Positions 58,151 to 64,000 of a stretch of 64,000 bases of DNA are shown in pieces. The notes beneath the pieces are model-generated. The model did no database searches and had not been told where the DNA came from. It saw nothing but the letters and a program-made list of their open reading frames with translations. Each line of letters opens with the position of its first letter. Position 1 is the stretch's first letter. Source of the DNA: Ahaetulla prasina (Eukaryota > Chordata > Lepidosauria > Squamata > Colubridae); the NCBI RefSeq assembly GCF_028640845.1, contig NC_080543.1, positions 92,555,825 through 92,619,824 on the forward strand, written 5' to 3'. Made by a program: the position numbers and the translations under genes.

Positions 58151-58463
58151 CGCTGGGCAAGGCAGGGCCAGAACCGAGGCCGAGGCCGAAGCCCGCAACA
58201 AACAGCAGGCCTCCCTCGCCTCCCACGCATCTTCGCTTCCTCCAAAATGGCCGCTCCCTTCCGGACCGCCACTCCGTCCCTCGGCCCGTTCTCGGCTGTC
58301 GCATGACCGAGAGGCCACAAACCTCTCCAGCGGCAGCCAGACCGATCGAACCACACGCCGAGGGACCGGAGCAGCCTGGTGAGTCAGCCCAAAGCCTCCA
58401 TTTCAAGGAAAAGCCGCCATCGCCGATTCGGGCTCCTCTAGGTCGCTACCATTCTCGCGCATG

Positions 58464-59884
58464 CCACCTCTGTGGGTCCCAAGACCCGTCATTGAGGCCG
58501 GCCCTTGGTAGCGATATGGGCCATTCCTGCAGGCGGGGCACTCGCAGGCGCAAGAGTTCACGTGCAGTGTAGCGCATAGGAAAGTGCGAATCGGCGAGGG
58601 ATGCTAAGGTGGTAAAATCCCAAAGTAATAGAAATGGTGAGTCTTCTAGCGGAGTCCAGTTGGTCAAAGGACAGATGGAGCAGGAACCGGATAGCGATAA
58701 CAGAACAGGAACAGACAGGCCGACAGTCTCCATAGCGTGCCTATGGGAAGCAGTTCTACAGATCTTAATCAGGTAGACGTGGCTAGCGGTCAGCCCAAGT
58801 CCCTAGACCAGTCCAAGCTAGTCCAATCCAGTCCAATCCACTCCATCCCGCTGATGGAAATGCATGACCGCCCAGTTTAGATGACCCATGGTCCGGGATA
58901 GGGATAGAGGGGAGCGGAAATAAAATGGAGCAAGCCAGGCCATAAGGCCACAAAGGAAAATACGATGGAGCAAGCCAGGCCACCAAGGGCCATTCGATGA
59001 CACATGATGGAAAGCTGCGACCAAACAGGCCACAAGAGGACAAACCTCAGCCACGGTTCCGGCCTCCTCTCCCACCGAGGCATTACCACACCCATCCTCG
59101 GTGGGGCTGCCAAATACAGGCGCCGTTGGACAGGCACCTCGCGGTCCACACAGCCCGCGGGCCCAACCAGCGCCGATGGAACTGGCGCCGATGGAACTGG
59201 CGCCAAGGAGCCGGCAAGCCCACCGACAGGCAAAAGCGGGCGGGATTCGCGCCAGCGAAACCAGGCGAATCCACACCGAAGCCGTCGGAGCCAGGCGGAA
59301 TCACCGGCGATCTCACGCCGCTGAAATTTGGCCAAGATCGCCGGGTCGCCGCTGGAAAGGGCTCCGCTGGGCAGGGCTCGCCGCTGGACCGCTGGGCAGG
59401 GCTCCGCTGGGCAGGGCTCGCCGCTGGACCGCTGGGCAGGGCTCCGCTGAGCAGGGCTCGCCACTGGGCCGCTGGGCAGATCTCCGCTAAGCAGGGCTCG
59501 CCGCTGGGCAGGGCTCGCTCCGCTGGGCAGGGCTCGCCGCTGGAAAGGGCTCCGCTAGGCAGGGCCGCTCCGCTGGGCAAGGCAGGGCCAGAACCGAGGC
59601 CGAGGCCGAAGCCCGCAACAAACAGCAGGCCTCCCTCGCCTCCCTCGCATCTTCGCTTCCTCCAAAATGGCCGCCCCCTTCCGGACCACCACTCCGTCCC
59701 TCGGCCCGTTCTCGGCTGTCGCATGACCGAGAGGCCACAAACCTCTCCAGCGGCAGCCAGACAGACCGAACCACACGCCGAGGGACCGGAGCAGCCTGGT
59801 GAGTCAGCCCGAAGCCTCCATTTCAGGGAAAAGCCGCCATCGCCGATTCGGGCTCCTCTAAGTCGCTACCATTCTCGCGCATGC
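58464..59884. repeat. GC-rich 1.42-kb unit, copy B
   Basis: It is a direct tandem copy of 57047-58463 with scattered single-base changes and a rearranged minisatellite (59340-59575). Its right end completes the palindrome GCGCATGCGC (59877-59886), a perfect NRF1-type site, which at the A/B junction is cut to GCGCATGCCA. It is followed by an (AAT)n tract. Confidence 0.9.
59340..59575. repeat. Minisatellite of GCTGGGCAGGGCTC-type units, copy B
   Basis: Same unit types as in copy A, with a different number and order of units, so the array has changed since the duplication. Confidence 0.88.
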
Positions 59885-59886
59885 GC
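59877..59886. promoter_or_regulatory. Perfect NRF1-type palindrome
   Basis: GCGCATGCGC lies at the right edge of the GC-rich block. Such sites are typical of CpG-island promoters. Function is inferred from motif and context only. Confidence 0.5.
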
Positions 59887-59890
59887 AGAG

Positions 59891-59935
59891 CCAATAATAA
59901 TAATAATAATAAAATAAATTATAAAATAATAATAA
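59891..59935. repeat. (AAT)n tract
   Basis: CAATAATAATAATAATAAT passes into less regular ATAAAATAA sequence directly after the GC-rich block. It could be a retrotransposon-like 3' tail. Confidence 0.85.
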
Positions 59936-60544
59936 AACAGAAGCTACATTTTGTAATGGAAGGATGGATTTATAACTATATCTGAATTCTAACATTGGTT
60001 TGAAGTTTTGGAATAAATCAAAGACCATTTCATCCAAACTTCTAGTGATGGTAGTCAGCGTCATTCATTTGTCAATCAGCCACCCATCTGTCCCTTTAGT
60101 TGTAATTCTCTGCAAACAATGCAGGAAAATGCAAGAATATAGTATCTTGGTTTGTTTATGTGGAATAAATTTGTCATACATTCCACCATCTGCGTTGAAA
60201 AAACTTAAATTACTAATACAGAAGAAAGCAAAATATTTTAACATTGGACATATTAAAGGATATTTTTAACACTGGACTTAGAAATTAATTTTAAGTTAAT
60301 TTGTCTGTTATAGAAAGGTCATGTTTAGAAGATGTTATGGAAGAGGACAAGTTTTATATAACAAGATCAAGGCTTATTTGAAAATGGATTTAAATATCAA
60401 GCTACATGAATGACAGAGAAAAAGATGTTATACAGGGCATTCAAAAGAAATTTGATGATGTTTAAATAATTAAAATGAATATACAAATAACAAACCAATA
60501 CAGTGAGCTAGATAATTTTCCTATATTGGATTTAAACTTTGAAG
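59936..60544. other. Non-genic stretch
   Basis: AT-rich with an 89-codon frame at 60000-60269 that has no recognisable domain. No clear repeat. Confidence 0.45.
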
Positions 60545-60655
60545 AATTTTGCCTATCTGCCTAGTCCAGGTCCTTGGTAAGGACTCAGTAGGTGGACATA
60601 AATGCCGTGTTAAAGTACCATCCCTTCACTAGGCACAGTATGACATATAATGACA
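60545..60655 (+). mobile_element. CR1-like LINE 3' UTR fragment
   Basis: GCCTAGTCCAGGTCCTTGGT and AAGGACTCAGTAGGTGGACA match, in the opposite orientation, the 3' UTR at 15880-15960, including the palindrome GTCCTTGGTAAGGAC. No coding part is visible. Confidence 0.6.
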
Positions 60656-61984
60656 ATTCCAATTATCAATCCTTATTTTTAATCCCCTCATTTTATGCAT
60701 TCAGAGATACACCAGCCTTTGAACTGGTTGAAGAGCCATAACTTATCATAAGGTACAATTTATGGATCAATTATTGTTTGATAACTTTCCTAAAAATTCT
60801 TTTTTAGATATCTCTACTCCAGGAAACATCACTTCCTAATATGGTGCATAATAATTACATGGGCTTGAAAGAGACTAAACTCTAAATATGGCTTCATTAA
60901 AGGAATATAATATAATTTCTGAAAACATGTACACAGCTCTGTGCATGGCAGCTAGCCACTAATATAACTTTGCCACAATTTTTTCATTCTTCATGAAAGC
61001 CATTAATGGATTTTCTGTGGCAATATATCTTTTAATAGAATACACAGCCTTTTTGATACACAGGCTTTATTTAAATAGACAGAGGGGGTCAACTCTTGGG
61101 GTGAAGACTAGGAGAAAGCATATTTTTATTTCAGTGAAACTAAATTAATTGCAGTTTATGATTCTATGTAATTTTCACCTTCCATCACTTTAAAAATGAC
61201 TATATTTGATGACAATTTATGGAGAACCATAGGCAAGACTCTGATGTGCCAGAAGATATGCACACCTATCCCATAAAGTATGTGCATATTGTTTCTGCAC
61301 TAGGCAGGTGATTTCATGTTCTACACAGCCTGAAGGTATTAGCGACCACATGCAGCCCTGTTCCCTTCAATATCTAGGCCTCTATTCCCTTAAAATTGAA
61401 AAAAAACAACCACCCCAAAATGTTGTTATTTTCCTCAGCTTCAAATAACAGTCACTTTTCTATTTAATTTTCCAAATCAGGTTTCTAATTAACTTTCCCC
61501 CTAAGTCTCCTTGAAAGAAAGTCAGTTCTGTTCACAGCCTTCCTATTATATGCTCCGATTTCTGAAAAAGCTTCTGCCTTCTTTTTTTTTAATTTCCTAA
61601 GAAATTTAAGGTACTTTTTAATCTCTCTGATTTCCCCATTGCTACCAAATTCTAATCATGCTTTCTACCTCGTGCAATAAAGCATTTGCTGTGTTGACGT
61701 GCTAAACAAAGCAAGGTTCACAGGCTTTTATCTTCTTAGTCACCTGCCCATCTTTTAGTCCCACTCAAGCAGTTGACAGTGAAGTAAAGGATACAGAAGA
61801 TTAGCTGGTGGGACATTTGGCCAACACCATCCTCTTTTGGAAAAATTAGTTTTGCTTCTTGTGTGTGCCAGCCTCTTGTTCGAGGCTCACTGTTTCTGCA
61901 AGGATAGCTTTTAATTACCCTTTCCTCCCCACCCACCCGCCCCATCCCCCAAATGACAGCTTTCACTACTGGAGTTGGGTTCTT

Positions 61985-62400
61985 GGACATTAGCAATTGA
62001 ATAGGAAGCCTTCATACTGTATATCATTTTAATCTTTCATGTTAAAGTCAGCCAGATGGCTTATTATTATAAGCTGTGTTTAAAAAGAGAGTGTGAGAGA
62101 GGAAAAAGAAAACACCACAAACTTTCTATCAGAGGATTTGTAAGATGATTGGGGGGAAGAAGGTGGGGGATTGTGCATCACACAAAATAGCCTGAATTTT
62201 AATTGAGTCTCATAGTTTGGCAGTAATTTTTCCATAATTACCACTCTTGCTAAATGAATAGGTGGATTAAATGGATAACTGAAATAGCGCTGAAGGTTCC
62301 TGGCATAATGATTTGTCTTTAAAAGATGGAATGGCTGAGTAAAGTTGTCACTTACTTGTGCGTAATTCACAAACCTTGAATGCTTTCCCCAGACACACAA
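61985..62400. promoter_or_regulatory. Candidate conserved non-coding element
   Basis: Repeat-free with words such as TTTTAATTGAGTCTC, TTTTTCCATAATTACC, GGTGGATTAAATGG and GCGTAATTCAC. Regulatory role is inference from texture. Confidence 0.3.
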
Positions 62401-62559
62401 ACTGTTTTGCTATCTATTAAAACATTGTATTTTAGCAAAAAAAAAGGTGGGGGCACGGAGAGCTAGCTTTTCTTCTCTCCTACCAAATACTCTTCATTAC
62501 GTTGCGCACAGAAGCTTTTGATTGATGAAGCAAAAATATGAAGGCTACTTAATTTTTTG

Positions 62560-63240
62560 CTTTGGGTGGCATTTTGTAAATATCATGCAAGATCCCAGCC
62601 AAGATCTCTTGGCAGAAGGCCCAAAATCTGCACAATATTGCTTGAACACTTTACAGTTTACACGTGGACCATAAAAGTCAGTGGGACTACTCAGCTGAAT
62701 TAAATTCATGTGGCACACCACTGTTATCCAGGGTTATGGGACCATTAAAGGCATATTGCTATTTCCATCTTCAACAGATTATATCAAATCATTTTTAAAT
62801 CCCTCGGGGCTATAGGTTACATATTGCTTAAATAAGTGTTATGTTGCCCTAGTAAATCCCTGGCATCTATATTGTCCTTTTAATTACATTTGTCCAGATA
62901 ATATTAACTGGAACTTAAATGTTGCCATTTCCCAATTAGTGTTAATCTCCATGTAACATTATCTGTTGAAGCCTTGAGTTTTCCAAAACAAAACAGTCAT
63001 TGATTGCAATGACATCAAGAATAGACAGGCAACCCTTTAAATAAAGAGCAGATGGCAGTGCAACTCAAATCCAAATTGTATTACTGTAAATTCTAGTACA
63101 AATGTTGCATTAGTTTTCCAAAAGAATGCCATGCCCTTAAATTTACTGAAATAAAGGCCTGATTTTCCAAACAACTTAGTTATTTCCAGATTGGGGAATT
63201 TCTTGGAAAGCTTGAGAAAAGTTTAATCAGTGTTCACATA
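62560..63240. promoter_or_regulatory. Candidate conserved non-coding element
   Basis: About 680 bp of complex repeat-free sequence with CCTTTTAATTACATTTG, CCCAATTAGTGTTAATCTCC, GTCATTGATTGCAATGACAT (an imperfect palindrome around 62996-63015), GAGCAGATGGCAG (E-box) and CCATTAAAGGC. It is the strongest such block on the right side of the window. No target gene is visible. Confidence 0.35.
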
Positions 63241-63715
63241 CATTGCTTTTTACCCAAGTCAGCAGTGGAGGGAAATCTCTTCTACCAAGGCTCTAAAGCT
63301 CCATCCTGAAATGAATCTCCTTTTTTCCTATGCCAGGTGCCAAACTTATCTTTAAACTATTCATCAAGATTTAGACATGTAACATCTACTTATTCCCAAA
63401 CATACTGTATAGAGGTTGGTTGGGATCTCTCAGTGGGATTTTTTTTAAATCATTTCCTTTGCTACTTTCTCATGTATTTCAGTGCTAAGATGGAAAATTA
63501 AAAACAGAAGACATGTGGAAGTCAGCTGACTCTAATTGTTCTTTCCCCCCATACTTGGTACTTATCCTGCTTAGTCCAGAACAGTCACAATTTGGGTGGA
63601 ACTGTTAGGGAAAGAAGAGAAGAAGTGTGAGAATGAGAAGCAGACCTCAGGTTTATTTCTGCCATCATTGCCATCTTCTGGGAGTTGAAAAATATTAGAT
63701 GATAGATTTGATAGG

Positions 63716-63796
<81 letters not shown>
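63716..63796. repeat. (TAGA)n microsatellite
   Basis: About 20 uninterrupted TAGA/GATA units joined directly to the 3' end of the BovB element. GATA-type arrays are characteristic of snake genomes, often at LINE 3' ends. Confidence 0.97.
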
Positions 63797-64000
63797 GTTG
63801 TTGTTGTTAGTTGCGAAGTCGTGTCCGACCCATCGCGACCCCATGGACAATGTTCCTCCAGGTCTTCCTGTCCTCTACCATCCTCTGGAGTCCATTTAAA
63901 CTCATGCCTACTGCTTCAGTGACTCCATCCAGCCACCTCGTTCTCTGTCATCCCATTCTTCTTTTTCCCTCAATCTTTCCCAGCATTAGGCTCTACTCCA
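63797..64000 (-). mobile_element. BovB (RTE-clade) LINE 3' end, cut by the window edge
   Basis: Reading the plus strand: (GTT)n, AGTTGCGAAGTCGTGTCCGA, CCCATCGCGACCCCATGGAC, GTCTTCCTGTCCTCTACC, then GTGACTCCATCCAGCCACCT and CCCAGCATTAGGCTCTACTC. This closely matches the reverse complement of the BovB 3' region known from ruminants and squamates. The element is thus on the minus strand with its 3' end at about 63797, and continues past 64000. How much coding sequence it keeps is not visible. Confidence 0.88.

Larger units (their letters stand above)
57047..58463. repeat. GC-rich 1.42-kb unit, copy A
   Basis: It starts CCACCTCTGTGGGTCCC and ends CTACCATTCTCGCGCATG. It is strongly CpG-rich against an AT-rich background and includes a G/C minisatellite at 57930-58150. 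Near its right side it has TCCAAAATGGCCGC (YY1-like), CTTCCGG (ETS-like) and GCCTGGTGAGTCAG (a splice-donor-like sequence at about 58374-58387). Long frames are open on both strands because stops are rare in this composition. They show no domain and I do not call genes. Confidence 0.9.
60656..63715. other. Non-genic stretch with enhancer-like blocks
   Basis: No gene or transposon recognised in 3 kb. This is notable for a repeat-rich window. Two blocks look enhancer-like and are listed separately. Confidence 0.5.

Noticed and set aside
57459..58406. 315-codon open frame on the minus strand in GC-rich copy A
   Set aside because: All frames on both strands are long and open here because of GC content and the minisatellite. 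The translation is Ala/Ser/Pro repeats without a domain.
57047..59884. Interpretation of the GC-rich tandem units as two LTRs of an endogenous retrovirus
   Set aside because: The units adjoin directly, with no internal region, primer-binding site or polypurine tract, and no TG...CA ends.
58997..59917. 306-codon open frame on the plus strand in GC-rich copy B
   Set aside because: Same reason. It also runs through the minisatellite and into the (AAT)n tract, giving poly-Ile, so it is not a gene.
63716..63796. CRISPR-like array
   Set aside because: Units are 4 bp without spacers; the minisatellite at 36443 likewise lacks unique spacers. The window is eukaryotic.

Overview
The window looks like vertebrate, most probably squamate-reptile (snake-like) genomic DNA. 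It is AT-rich, long microsatellites are common, and almost everything recognisable is transposable-element sequence typical of squamates: CR1-clade LINEs, L2-clade LINEs, a BovB LINE end, tRNA-derived SINEs, hAT-type DNA transposons with 8-bp target-site duplications, a Ty3/gypsy remnant and Penelope-like traces. No host protein-coding exon, rRNA or functional tRNA gene could be supported. The window is best read as a gene desert or the inside of a very large intron. The species call is inference from repeat families, not from a marker gene.

Layout. 1-9077: mostly unique AT-rich DNA with a CR1 3' end (2095-2187), a decayed palindromic DNA element (2231-2685), two stretches that read like conserved non-coding elements (3725-4080, 5220-5720) and a Penelope-like remnant (7107-7190). 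9078-11757: a 1.34-kb direct tandem duplication, each copy carrying a (CA)n tract and a TA-flanked palindromic element. 11758-18950: a possible enhancer, a 766-bp hAT insertion, an old CR1-like 3' end, a 5'-truncated L2 and a SINE. 18950-29194: unique DNA, an 845-bp hAT with a SINE nested in it, CR1 pieces and large microsatellites. 29195-32110: a decayed gypsy element (5' LTR, gag, protease, RT, RNase H; no integrase or 3' LTR). 33277-36905: a CR1 with a good RT domain, a small palindromic MITE, an L2 3' end, a 484-bp hAT with perfect 8-bp duplications, and a minisatellite. 36906-46424: mainly unique DNA with one 42-bp perfect inverted repeat. 46425-50717: a CR1 with a nested SINE, copy 1 of a 0.95-kb duplication, an inverted LINE fragment, a 200-bp AT microsatellite and a second Penelope-like remnant. 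51112-52754: a retrotransposed element with target duplication, G-rich 3' end and poly-A. 52801-56090: a nearly complete but frameshifted L2. 56091-59935: copy 2 of the 0.95-kb duplication, then a GC-rich 1.42-kb unit present twice in tandem. 59936-64000: unique DNA with enhancer-like stretches, closing with a (TAGA)n tract joined to the 3' end of a BovB LINE on the minus strand.

How the parts relate. The SINE tails copy the L2 3' end, so L2 enzymes probably mobilised them. Nesting gives a relative order: SINE into hAT at 22 kb and SINE into CR1 at 46.5 kb. The most unusual objects are the GC-rich tandem pair at 57-59.9 kb, the 1.6-kb L1-like insertion whose small ORF I do not recognise, the twin-priming-like inversion at 49.9-50.3 kb and the mosaic tandem duplication at 9-11.8 kb. 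Some duplications could be assembly artefacts, and this cannot be settled from the sequence alone.
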